Shown here piece by piece: positions 6,730 through 14,193 of a DNA stretch of 35,056 bases (positions within the stretch are counted from its first letter, which is position 1; every line of letters starts with the position of its first letter). The notes below the pieces were generated by a model. It was not told where the DNA came from and did not search any database. It saw only the letters and a list, made by a program, of their open reading frames with translations. The translations under genes and the position numbers were made by a program. Origin of the DNA: Clostridia bacterium. Lineage in GTDB: Bacteria; Bacillota_A; Clostridia; Christensenellales; Aristaeellaceae. Where the stretch lies: assembly GCA_017432405.1 (NCBI GenBank), contig JAFRJF010000291.1, positions 1-35,056 of the forward strand, written 5' to 3'.

Positions 6730-8973
6730 ATGAAATTCACCAACGGCTACTGGCTGAACAAGCCGGAGTACGACCTGCATTTTGCGATACAGAGCTTTGA
6801 CGCCACCATCACCGAAAGCGCCCTGCGGATCATCTGCCCCACGGTGCCCGCGGAGGGGCGGGGCGGGGTGATGAACCACCCGGCGTTGACCGTCACCTTC
6901 ACCGCGCCCATGGAAGATGTGATCCGCGTGAAGGTGGAGCACTGGCGGGGCGTTGTGGATCGCGGCCCCCACTTTGAGCTGCACGAGAGCCCGGTCAGGC
7001 CCGTCATCACCGAGACCGAAACAGAGTATATCTTTCAAAGCGGACGGGCGAAGGCCACGATCAGCAAGGCCCCCAAGGGCTGGCGGGTCACCTACACCGG
7101 CGACGACAGGCTGCTGACCGAGTCGGAATACCACGCCATGGCCCATGCCTACTGCAAGCCCACTGGGGTGGACTACATGATCGAGTCGCTGAACCTGGAC
7201 GTGGGCGAGCGGGTGTACGGCCTGGGCGAGCGCTTCACCGCCTATGTGAAGAACGGCCAGGTGGTGAACATCTGGAACGGCGACGGCGGCACCGCCAGCG
7301 AGCTGGCCTACAAGAACGTGCCCTTCTACATGACCAACCGTGGCTATGGCGTGCTGGTGGAGAGCAGCAGCGACGTCAGCTTCGAGGTGGCCAGCGAAAA
7401 GGTGGAGCGGGTGCAGTTCAGCCAGCAGGGCCAGAGCCTGACCTATGACGTCATCTATGGCGCGGACCCCCGACGCGCAGCTAGTCCTTCAGGGAAGGGC
7501 GTGCTGGAGAAGTATACCGCCCTCACCGGCCGGCCAGCGCTGCCCCCGGCCTGGAGCTTCGGGCTGTGGCTGTCTACGTCCTTCACCACCAGCTACGACG
7601 AAAAGACGGTCACGTCCTTCATCGACGGCATGGCCCAGCGGGACATCCCCCTGAGCGTGTTCCACTTCGACTGCTTCTGGATGAAGGACAACCACCTGAC
7701 CGAGCTGACCTGGGACCCTGACGTGTTCCCGGACCCGGAGGGCCTTTTGAAGAAGCTGAAGGCCAGGGGACTTCACATCTGCTGTTGGATCAATTCCTAC
7801 ATCGCCCAGGAGAGCAGTATGTTCGACGAGGGCATGGAGAAGGGCTACTTCATCAAAAAGGAAAACGGCGACGTCTGGCAGACCGACATGTGGCAGCCGG
7901 GCATGGCGATCCTGGACGTGACCAACCCCGAGGCCCGGGAGTGGTACTGCGGCAAGCTGCGCGCGCTGATGGACATGGGCGTGGACGCCTTCAAGACCGA
8001 CTTCGGCGAGCGCATACCGGTGCGGGGGGTCAAATACTTCGACGGCAGCGATCCCCTCAGGATGCACAATTTCTATACTTATCTATATAATAAGATGGTT
8101 TTCGAGTGCATCGAGCAGTATCGCGGGAAGGGCGACGCGGTGGTGTTCGCCCGTAGCGCCACCGTGGGCGGCCAGCAGTTCCCGGTGCACTGGAACGGCG
8201 ACAGCAGCGCCTCCTTCATGAGCATGGCCGAGACCCTGCGCAGCGGCCTGTCCATAGCCCATTCCGGCTTCGCCTTCTGGAGCCACGACATCGCCGGCTT
8301 CGAGCAGACCGCCACCGCCGACGTGTACAAGCGCTGGGCCGCCTTCGGCCTGCTGTCCAGCCACAGCCGCCTGCACGGTTCGAGCAGCTATCGGGTGCCG
8401 TGGCTGTTCGACGAGGAGGCCAACGCGGTCGTGAAGCGCTTCGCCCGGCTGAAGAACCGGCTGATGCCCTACCTGTACGGCGCGGCGGTGGAGGCCCATG
8501 AAAAGGGCGTGCCGGTGCTGCGGCCCATGCTGCTGGAGTTCCCGGACAGCATTGCCTGCGAGACCTGCGATACCCAGTACATGCTGGGCGCGAACCTGCT
8601 GGTGGCCCCGGTGATGCATGCGGACGGCCATGTGGACTACTACCTGCCCGCGGGCGAATGGACGAACATCCTCTCTGACGAGGCGGCGACGGGCGACACC
8701 TGGCGCAGGGAGACCCACGGCTACCTGTCCCTGCCGCTGATGGCCCGCCCGAACAGCGTCATCCCCATGGGCGCGAACGAGGAGCGGCCCGACTACGACT
8801 ACACCGACGGCCTCGAGCTGCATGTGTTCAGGCCGGAGGACGGCGAGATCACCGTGAAGGTGCCCGATTTGAAGGGGAATACCGCCGCGACCTACAGGGT
8901 CAGAACCGCAAACGGCGAAACAACCGTCGAGACTGATTGCAAGAGGCCTTATAAGCTGGTTGTGCACAGATAG
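6730..8973 (+). CDS. yicI: GH31 alpha-xylosidase (YicI type)
   Basis: This 747-residue cytoplasmic enzyme resembles E. coli YicI along its whole length. It releases alpha-linked xylose, for example from isoprimeverose of xyloglucan. The nucleophile is D424 in FKTDFGERIP and the acid/base is D491 in HWNGD. Other shared blocks are RPALPPAWSFGLWLSTSFTT, FHFDCFWMK, LFARSAT-like FARSATVGGQQFP, and SHDIAGFEQTA followed by LLSSHSRLHGSSSYRVPW. The start at 6730 has ACGGAGG upstream. Residues 248-255 (RRAASPSG) are extra compared with YicI as I remember it and are encoded by a 24-base repeat unit. Substrate specificity for xylose rather than glucose is inferred from the YicI-like blocks. It is the last gene of the transporter operon, with no clear terminator after it. 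Confidence 0.88.
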   Translation: MKFTNGYWLNKPEYDLHFAIQSFDATITESALRIICPTVPAEGRGGVMNHPALTVTFTAPMEDVIRVKVEHWRGVVDRGPHFELHESPVRPVITETETEYIFQSGRAKATISKAPKGWRVTYTGDDRLLTESEYHAMAHAYCKPTGVDYMIESLNLDVGERVYGLGERFTAYVKNGQVVNIWNGDGGTASELAYKNVPFYMTNRGYGVLVESSSDVSFEVASEKVERVQFSQQGQSLTYDVIYGADPRRAASPSGKGVLEKYTALTGRPALPPAWSFGLWLSTSFTTSYDEKTVTSFIDGMAQRDIPLSVFHFDCFWMKDNHLTELTWDPDVFPDPEGLLKKLKARGLHICCWINSYIAQESSMFDEGMEKGYFIKKENGDVWQTDMWQPGMAILDVTNPEAREWYCGKLRALMDMGVDAFKTDFGERIPVRGVKYFDGSDPLRMHNFYTYLYNKMVFECIEQYRGKGDAVVFARSATVGGQQFPVHWNGDSSASFMSMAETLRSGLSIAHSGFAFWSHDIAGFEQTATADVYKRWAAFGLLSSHSRLHGSSSYRVPWLFDEEANAVVKRFARLKNRLMPYLYGAAVEAHEKGVPVLRPMLLEFPDSIACETCDTQYMLGANLLVAPVMHADGHVDYYLPAGEWTNILSDEAATGDTWRRETHGYLSLPLMARPNSVIPMGANEERPDYDYTDGLELHVFRPEDGEITVKVPDLKGNTAATYRVRTANGETTVETDCKRPYKLVVHR
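7471..7494 (+). repeat. 24-base repeat unit inserted in frame in the GH31 gene
   Basis: CGACGCGCAGCTAGTCC... differs from the unit at 2366-2389 in the GH88 gene by three substitutions. It encodes RRAASPSG, against RREASPLG in GH88, in the same reading frame. It lies in a loop between IYGADP and GVLEKYTALTGRPALPP, before the catalytic barrel. Confidence 0.8.
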
Positions 8974-9019
8974 GATGATTATTCTGTCGTTAAAAACACC
9001 AAAAAAAAGCCGACTGCGC

Positions 9020-9048
9020 TTGTCATGGTCCATTGCCGGTGGTAAAAT
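9020..9048 (+). promoter_or_regulatory. Sigma-A promoter of the glmS operon
   Basis: TTGTCA (9020-9025) and TAAAAT (9043-9048) are 17 bases apart. The ~57-base leader carries a small hairpin (GGGCGG 9065-9070 with CCGCCC 9080-9085) and GGGAGG (9098-9103). It is too short for a glmS ribozyme, so feedback by glucosamine-6-phosphate must work in another way, if at all. Confidence 0.75.
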
Positions 9049-9112
9049 GCTGACATAAAAAATGGGGCGGTGGGCTTATCCGCCCAAACTTTGATCGGGA
9101 GGACTCTGAAAT

Positions 9113-10981
9113 ATGTGTGGAATCGTGGGCTATACCGGCAATCGACCTGCCGCGCCGATCCTGCTGGAGGGGCTCTCCAGGTTGGAATACCGGGGCTACG
9201 ACTCCGCGGGATTGGCGGTGCGCGACGGCGAGCGCCTGGCCGAGGTGGTCAAGGCCCGGGGCAAGCTGCGCAACCTGGCGGTCAAGACCGACAACGGCCG
9301 CTCGCTGCCAGGCGCCTGCGGCATCGGCCACACCCGCTGGGCTACCCATGGCGAGCCCAGCCAGGCCAACGCCCATCCCCACGTCAGCGGCATCTGCAAG
9401 GGCTCCGGCTCGGGCCCGGTGGAGTCGGCGGTGGTGGGCGTGCACAACGGCATCATCGAAAACTTCGCCGAGCTGAAGGACAAGCTGCTGAAGAACGGCT
9501 ACCAGTTTTACAGCGAAACCGACACCGAGGTGGCGGTGAAGCTGGTGGACTACTATTATAAAAAGTACAAGATCGGCCCGGTGGACGCCATCAACCGCAT
9601 GATGGTGCGCGTGCGGGGCAGCTACGCCCTGGCGCTGATGTTCAGGGATTATCCCGGCGAGATCTATGCCGCCCGCAAGGATTCCCCGATGATCATCGGC
9701 ATGGGGGAGGGGGAGACCTTCCTGGCCTCCGACGTGCCGGCGATACTGAAGTACACCCGCAGCGTGTACTACATCGGCAACCTGGAGGTGGCGCGGCTGT
9801 GCCCCGGCGAGGTCACCTTCTTCGACCTGAACGGCGATGAAATCCAGAAGCAGCTGACCGAGGTCACCTGGGACGCCGAGGCGGCGGAAAAGGGCGGCTA
9901 CGAGCATTTCATGATCAAGGAGATCCATGAGGAGCCTGCCGCCGTGCGCGATACGCTGAACAGCGTGATCCACGAGGGCCGGATCGACCTGAGCGCCGCA
10001 GGCCTGACCGACGCGTGGCTTTCGGACGTGAGCCAGGTGTACATCGTGGCCTGTGGCTCGGCCTGGCACGTGGGCATGGCGGCACAGTACGTGATCGAGG
10101 ATATGGCCGGCGTGCCCGTGCGGGTGGAGCTGGCCTCGGAGTTCCGCTATCGCAGGCTGCTGCTGCCGTCAGGCGCGCTGGTGATCGTGATTTCCCAGTC
10201 GGGCGAGACGGCGGACAGCCTGGCCGCTCTGCGCCAGGCGAAGCAGTGCGGGGCGCGCACGCTGGCGGTGGTGAACGTGGTGGGCTCCTCCATCGCCCGG
10301 GAGGCCGACAACGTGCTGTACACGCTGGCAGGCCCGGAGATCGCCGTGGCCACCACGAAGGCCTATTCGGCCCAGCTGGCGGCGATGGACGCGCTGGCCG
10401 TGGCCCTGGGCCGGGCGAAGGGCGCGCTGGACGATGAGGCCTGCGAGCACTACGTGCAGGAGCTGCTGGCCCTGCCGGACAAGATCGCCCGGGTGCTGGA
10501 AGACAAGGAGCGCATCCAGTGGTTCGCGGCAAAATTCGCCAACGCCCACGACATATTCTTTATCGGCAGGGGCCTGGACTACGCCATCAGCCTCGAGGGC
10601 AGCCTGAAGATGAAGGAGATCAGCTACATCCACTCCGAGGCCTATGCCGCCGGCGAGCTGAAGCACGGCACCATCAGCCTGGTGGAGGACAACACGCTGG
10701 TCATAGGCGTGCTGACCCAGGACGACCTGTTTGAAAAGACCGTCAGCAACATGGTAGAGTGCAAGGCCCGTGGCGCCTACCTGATGGCCCTGACCAGCTA
10801 CGGCCACTACAGCGCCGAGGACACCGCCGACTTCACCGTCTACGTGCCCAAGGCCGACCCCCACTTCATGGGCAGCCTGGCTGTGGTGCCGCTGCAGCTG
10901 CTGGGCTACTACACCAGCGTCGCGCGAGGGCTGGATGTGGACAAGCCGAGAAACCTGGCCAAGAGCGTCACAGTTGAATGA
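9113..10981 (+). CDS. glmS: Glutamine-fructose-6-phosphate aminotransferase (isomerizing)
   Basis: This 622-residue enzyme makes glucosamine-6-phosphate from fructose-6-phosphate and glutamine, the first step to UDP-GlcNAc and peptidoglycan. The class II glutamine amidotransferase domain begins MCGIVGYTG, with Cys2 as nucleophile, and continues with LEYRGYDSAG, GHTRWATHGEPSQ and HNGIIENF. Two SIS sugar-isomerase domains follow (VACGSAWHVG, ISQSGETADSLAAL, ATTKAYSAQL, GRGLDYAISLEGSLKMKEISYIHSEAYAAGELKHG). The C-terminus DVDKPRNLAKSVTVE is the invariant end of the family. Length is normal. It is first in an operon with an LbH protein, nagB and glmM, so the locus holds both the entry and exit enzymes of glucosamine-6-phosphate. 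Confidence 0.97.
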   Translation: MCGIVGYTGNRPAAPILLEGLSRLEYRGYDSAGLAVRDGERLAEVVKARGKLRNLAVKTDNGRSLPGACGIGHTRWATHGEPSQANAHPHVSGICKGSGSGPVESAVVGVHNGIIENFAELKDKLLKNGYQFYSETDTEVAVKLVDYYYKKYKIGPVDAINRMMVRVRGSYALALMFRDYPGEIYAARKDSPMIIGMGEGETFLASDVPAILKYTRSVYYIGNLEVARLCPGEVTFFDLNGDEIQKQLTEVTWDAEAAEKGGYEHFMIKEIHEEPAAVRDTLNSVIHEGRIDLSAAGLTDAWLSDVSQVYIVACGSAWHVGMAAQYVIEDMAGVPVRVELASEFRYRRLLLPSGALVIVISQSGETADSLAALRQAKQCGARTLAVVNVVGSSIAREADNVLYTLAGPEIAVATTKAYSAQLAAMDALAVALGRAKGALDDEACEHYVQELLALPDKIARVLEDKERIQWFAAKFANAHDIFFIGRGLDYAISLEGSLKMKEISYIHSEAYAAGELKHGTISLVEDNTLVIGVLTQDDLFEKTVSNMVECKARGAYLMALTSYGHYSAEDTADFTVYVPKADPHFMGSLAVVPLQLLGYYTSVARGLDVDKPRNLAKSVTVE

Positions 10982-11050
10982 GGAATGGGGAATTGGAAAT
11001 GGGGAATGATGAATAGCTATTCATTCCCAATACCCCATTCCCAATTCCTA
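10981..11050. repeat. Imperfect long palindrome between glmS and the LbH gene
   Basis: The left arm is a run of GGAATGGGGAATT-like units and the right arm is its approximate reverse complement (CATTCCCAATACCCCATTCC), meeting at the perfect centre GAATAGCTATTC (11011-11022). It begins at the glmS stop codon. It looks like a palindromic repeat that could fold into a long hairpin in the operon mRNA. Confidence 0.7.
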
Positions 11051-11067
11051 ATTATATGGAGGTAGCC

Positions 11068-11724
11068 ATGTATACGATCAACGATTTGTTTGACCTGAAC
11101 CATACCCTTGCGGCAGATTACCTGCGCGCTTTCAAGTACCCCTGGGAGGCGCTGAAGGGGATCAAGGATTTCATCCTCGCTCTGGGGCCGACCCTGGGGG
11201 AGGACTATGAGGAGGTCTCGGAGCACGTCTGGGTGCATAAGACGGCGAAGGTGTTTCCGTCAGCCTGGCTGGGCGCGCCCTGCATCATAGGGCCCAATAC
11301 CGAGGTGCGGCACTGTGCCTTTGTGCGCGGCTCGGCGCTGGTGGGCGCGGACTGCGTGGTGGGCAACAGCTGCGAGCTGAAGAACGTGATACTGTTCGAC
11401 CACGTACAGACGCCCCATTACAACTATGTGGGCGATTCCATACTGGGCTATTACAGCCACATGGGCGCGGGCTCGATCACCAGCAACGTCCGTTCGGACA
11501 AGCAGCTGGTGGTGGTGCACGCCCCTGAGGGCGGCATCGGGACCGGCATCAAGAAGTTCGGTGCGATGCTGGGCGACTATGTGGAGTGCGGCTGCAATTC
11601 GGTGCTGAACCCCGGCACCGTGGTGGGCCGCCACAGCAACATCTACCCCACCTCCTGCGTTCGCGGCGTCGTGCCGGAGAACAGCATCTACAAGAACACG
11701 GGAGAGATCGTTGGGAAATTCTGA
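11068..11724 (+). CDS. Left-handed beta-helix protein related to the GlmU acyltransferase domain
   Basis: This 218-residue protein has hexapeptide-repeat character from about residue 60 on (WVHKTAKVFPSAWLGAPCIIG, EVRHCAFVRGSALVGADCVVGN, DSILGYYSHMGAGSITSNV, LNPGTVVGRHSNIYPTSCVRG), the left-handed beta-helix of sugar-nucleotide acyltransferases. The N-terminal ~55 residues are helical. There is no uridylyltransferase domain, although such proteins are often named UDP-GlcNAc pyrophosphorylases. An ATG at 11056 exists, but the GGAGGT at 11058-11063 serves the ATG at 11068. Its place between glmS and nagB/glmM suggests a role in hexosamine or sugar-nucleotide metabolism. The acceptor is unknown. 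The stop codon lies inside the stem of the hairpin that follows. Confidence 0.8.
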   Translation: MYTINDLFDLNHTLAADYLRAFKYPWEALKGIKDFILALGPTLGEDYEEVSEHVWVHKTAKVFPSAWLGAPCIIGPNTEVRHCAFVRGSALVGADCVVGNSCELKNVILFDHVQTPHYNYVGDSILGYYSHMGAGSITSNVRSDKQLVVVHAPEGGIGTGIKKFGAMLGDYVECGCNSVLNPGTVVGRHSNIYPTSCVRGVVPENSIYKNTGEIVGKF

Positions 11725-11752
11725 TTTGTCGCGGGGCGACAAATCAGAATTT
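11716..11752 (+). terminator. Perfect 17-bp hairpin between the LbH gene and nagB
   Basis: AAATTCTGATTTGTCGC (11716-11732) pairs perfectly with 11736-11752 around GGG. It spans the LbH stop codon. The element matches the hairpin at 3389-3427. Weak T-content after it makes it an attenuator or mRNA-stability element rather than a full stop, because nagB has no clear promoter of its own. Confidence 0.65.
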
Positions 11753-11782
11753 GACCAACAATAACAGAGGAGTGAATTTGTT

Positions 11783-12571
11783 ATGCGCGTTGTCATTCAG
11801 GAAAATTACGAGAAGATGTGCAAGTGGGCCGCAGCCTACATTGCCGCGAAGATCAATGCCCACAGGGGCGACAGGCCCTTCGTGCTGGGGCTGCCCACCG
11901 GCTCCTCGCCCCTGGGCGTGTACGCCGAGCTGGCCCGGATGAACAAGGCCGGCGAGGTCTCCTTCAGGAACGTGGTGACCTTCAACATGGACGAATACCT
12001 GGGCCTGCCCCGGGAGCACGACCAGAGCTACTGGTACTTCATGTGGTCCAACTTCTTCGATCACATCGACATCCCCAAGGCCAACGTGAACATCCTCGAC
12101 GGCATGGCCAAGGACCCCGAGGCCGAGTGCGCGGCCTATGAGGCGAAGATCGCCTCCCTGGGCGGCATCGACCTGTTCCTGGGCGGCATCGGTGTGGACG
12201 GCCACCTGGCCTTCAACGAGCCCTTCACTTCCCTGACCAGCCGCACCGGCGTGCGCGTGCTGACCAGCGACACCCGCATCGTCAACAGCCGCTTTTTCGG
12301 GAACGACCCGGAAAAGGTGCCCGCGAAGGCGCTGTCCGTGGGCATCGGCACGGTGATGGACGCCCGCGAGGTGCTGATCCTGATCAACGGCCACAACAAG
12401 GCCCGGGCGCTGGCAGCCTCTGTTGAGGGCGGCGTCAGCCAGAAGTGGACCTGCTCCGCGCTGCAGACCCATCCCAATGCCATCATCGCCTGCGACGAGC
12501 CCGCCTGCGGCGAACTGACGGTGGATACCTACAAGTACTTCCTGGACATCGAGAAGGCGGAGAGGCTGTAA
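11783..12571 (+). CDS. nagB: Glucosamine-6-phosphate deaminase
   Basis: This 262-residue enzyme converts glucosamine-6-phosphate to fructose-6-phosphate and ammonia, the reverse flow to GlmS. Family motifs are LPTGSSPLGVYAEL, FNMDEYLGL (general base Asp) and GIGVDGHLAFNEP, which contains the Asp-Gly-His and Glu catalytic residues. The length is typical of NagB. GAGGAG (11767-11772) precedes the ATG. Having glmS and nagB in one operon is unusual, because they form a potential futile cycle. Separate control could come from the 17-bp hairpin just upstream or from allostery. It would also serve growth on GlcNAc-containing oligosaccharides. The gene ends two bases before glmM. Confidence 0.95.
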   Translation: MRVVIQENYEKMCKWAAAYIAAKINAHRGDRPFVLGLPTGSSPLGVYAELARMNKAGEVSFRNVVTFNMDEYLGLPREHDQSYWYFMWSNFFDHIDIPKANVNILDGMAKDPEAECAAYEAKIASLGGIDLFLGGIGVDGHLAFNEPFTSLTSRTGVRVLTSDTRIVNSRFFGNDPEKVPAKALSVGIGTVMDAREVLILINGHNKARALAASVEGGVSQKWTCSALQTHPNAIIACDEPACGELTVDTYKYFLDIEKAERL

Positions 12572-12573
12572 TT

Positions 12574-13965
12574 ATGGGAAAATATTTCGGCACTGACGGC
12601 TTCCGGGGAGAGGCCAATGTCACACTCACGGCGGACCACGCCTATCAGGTGGGGCGCTTCCTGGGCTGGTACTACAGCCAGCAGCGGCGCTTCGCCGGTA
12701 ACCGGGAGAACGCGAAGATCGTCATCGGCAAGGACACCCGCCGCTCCTCCTACATGTTCGAATACGCGCTGATCGCGGGCCTGACGGCCAGCGGCGCGGA
12801 CGCCTACATGCTCCACGTCACCACTACGCCCAGCGTGGCCTGGGTCACCCATGCCGACGAGTTCGACTGCGGCATCATGATCTCGGCCTCCCATAACCCG
12901 TTCTACGACAACGGCATCAAGCTGCTGGACGCCAACGGTGAGAAGATGGGCGAGGACACCATCAAGCTGATCGAGGATTACCTGGACGGCAAGCTGAACG
13001 TGTTCGGCCAGCAGGTGAAGGAGCTGCCCTTTGCCCTGAAGGAGCACATCGGCGAGACCGTGGACTACGTCAGCGGCCGCAACCGCTACGTGGGCTACCT
13101 GATCAGCCACGGCCTGTACAGCTTCCGCGGCCTGCGGGTGGGCCTGGACTGCGCCAACGGCGCTTCCTGGATGATCGCCAAGGCCGTGTTCGAGGCGCTG
13201 GGCGCCCGCACCTTCGTGATGGGCGCGGAGCCCAACGGCACAAACATCAACAACGGCGTGGGCTCTACCCACATCGAAGCCCTCCAGCAGTTCGTGCTGG
13301 ACAACCACCTGGACGTGGGCTTCGCCTACGACGGCGACGCGGACCGCTGCCTGGTGGTGGACGAGAAGGGCGACGTGCTCACCGGCGACCACATCATGTA
13401 CGCCTACGCCTGCTACATGCAGGATCGGGGCAAGCTGGTGGACAAGCCCGTGGTGGCCACGGTGATGAGCAACTTCGGCCTGTTCAAGGCGCTGAACGAG
13501 CGGGGCATCGACGTGGTCAAGACCAAGGTGGGCGACAAGTACGTCTACGAGTACATGACCACCCACGGCTGCCGCCTGGGCGGCGAGCAGAGCGGCCACA
13601 TCATCTTCTCCAAGTACGCCACCACCGGCGACGGCATCCTCACGTCCCTCAAGATGATGGAGTGCATGCTGGCCCGCAAGAAGAAGATGAGCGAGCTGTG
13701 CGAGGGCTTCCAGATGTACCCTCAGGAGCTGATCAACGTAAGGGTCTACGACAAGGCCGAGGCCCAGGCCGACCCGGACGTGCAGGCCGCCGTCAAGGCC
13801 GTGGCCGACCAGCTGGGCGAGAAGGGCCGCATCCTCGTGCGGGAATCCGGCACCGAGCCGGTGGTCCGGGTGATGGTGGAGGCCGAGAGCGACGACATGT
13901 GCCTGGAGCTGTGCCAGAGGGTCGTGGACGTGATCAAGGCCAAGGGGCACGCGGTGAAGGACTGA
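12574..13965 (+). CDS. glmM: Phosphoglucosamine mutase
   Basis: This 463-residue alpha-D-phosphohexomutase interconverts glucosamine-6-phosphate and glucosamine-1-phosphate. It starts MGKYFGTDGFRGEANVTLT, the GlmM signature. The phospho-serine loop is ISASHNPFYDNGIK, with S106 as the likely phosphorylated residue. The metal loop is DGDADRCL, the sugar loop GGEQSGHI, and the phosphate-binding loop RESGTEPVVRVMVEA. The start at 12574 is two bases after the nagB stop, and GCGGAGAGG at the end of nagB is its ribosome binding site. It is the last gene of the glmS operon, and together with GlmS it gives the path from fructose-6-phosphate to glucosamine-1-phosphate. No terminator is visible after it. 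Confidence 0.93.
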   Translation: MGKYFGTDGFRGEANVTLTADHAYQVGRFLGWYYSQQRRFAGNRENAKIVIGKDTRRSSYMFEYALIAGLTASGADAYMLHVTTTPSVAWVTHADEFDCGIMISASHNPFYDNGIKLLDANGEKMGEDTIKLIEDYLDGKLNVFGQQVKELPFALKEHIGETVDYVSGRNRYVGYLISHGLYSFRGLRVGLDCANGASWMIAKAVFEALGARTFVMGAEPNGTNINNGVGSTHIEALQQFVLDNHLDVGFAYDGDADRCLVVDEKGDVLTGDHIMYAYACYMQDRGKLVDKPVVATVMSNFGLFKALNERGIDVVKTKVGDKYVYEYMTTHGCRLGGEQSGHIIFSKYATTGDGILTSLKMMECMLARKKKMSELCEGFQMYPQELINVRVYDKAEAQADPDVQAAVKAVADQLGEKGRILVRESGTEPVVRVMVEAESDDMCLELCQRVVDVIKAKGHAVKD

Positions 13966-14010
13966 CATCGCTTATAACCTGAATCTATAGCCTACAATAT
14001 AAATAGAGTA

Positions 14011-14040
14011 TTGGACAAATCACGCCTCCTGCGGTATGCT
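14011..14040 (+). promoter_or_regulatory. Possible promoter of the sulfhydrylase gene
   Basis: TTGGAC (14011-14016) and TATGCT (14035-14040) are 18 bases apart. This is a modest match, but the placement would start the RNA just upstream of the leader reading frame at 14074. The ~140-base leader shows no SAM riboswitch or T-box consensus that I can recognise. Confidence 0.4.
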
Positions 14041-14073
14041 TTATTCAACGAAGCAAGCAAGGAGATGATGGCG

Positions 14074-14193
14074 ATGACGAGGCAGCTAAGAAGGCTGTTG
14101 CTGGTCGCGCGAATGGCCACCGACCGAATGTGTCGATGTCTGCAAAGCGAATCACCATCATCGATACCGACAGGAGGCTATATAAATGTCTGA
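14074..14193 (+). CDS. Possible Cys/Arg-containing leader peptide before the sulfhydrylase gene
   Basis: A 39-residue frame starts MTRQLRRLLLVARMATD and continues RMCRCLQSE. It has a strong AAGGAG (14059-14064) nine bases before its ATG, and two more in-frame ATGs lie at 14065 and 14068. It runs through the sulfhydrylase's own GGAGG and stops at 14193, eight bases inside that gene, so its translation must interact with sulfhydrylase initiation. A Cys-Arg-Cys run ahead of a sulfur-assimilation gene is the layout of cysteine-responsive leader peptides known in other bacteria. The function is an inference, and the frame could also be chance. Confidence 0.4.
   Translation: MTRQLRRLLLVARMATDRMCRCLQSESPSSIPTGGYINV

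Noticed and set aside
8974..9019. A terminator after the GH31 gene
   Set aside because: The A-rich stretch has no stable stem, so the end of the transporter transcript remains unknown.
9049..9112. A glmS ribozyme in the glmS leader
   Set aside because: The leader is only about 60 bases and lacks the ribozyme core.
13966..14185. A SAM riboswitch or T-box before metY
   Set aside because: No conserved core, T-box sequence or terminator/antiterminator pair could be found.
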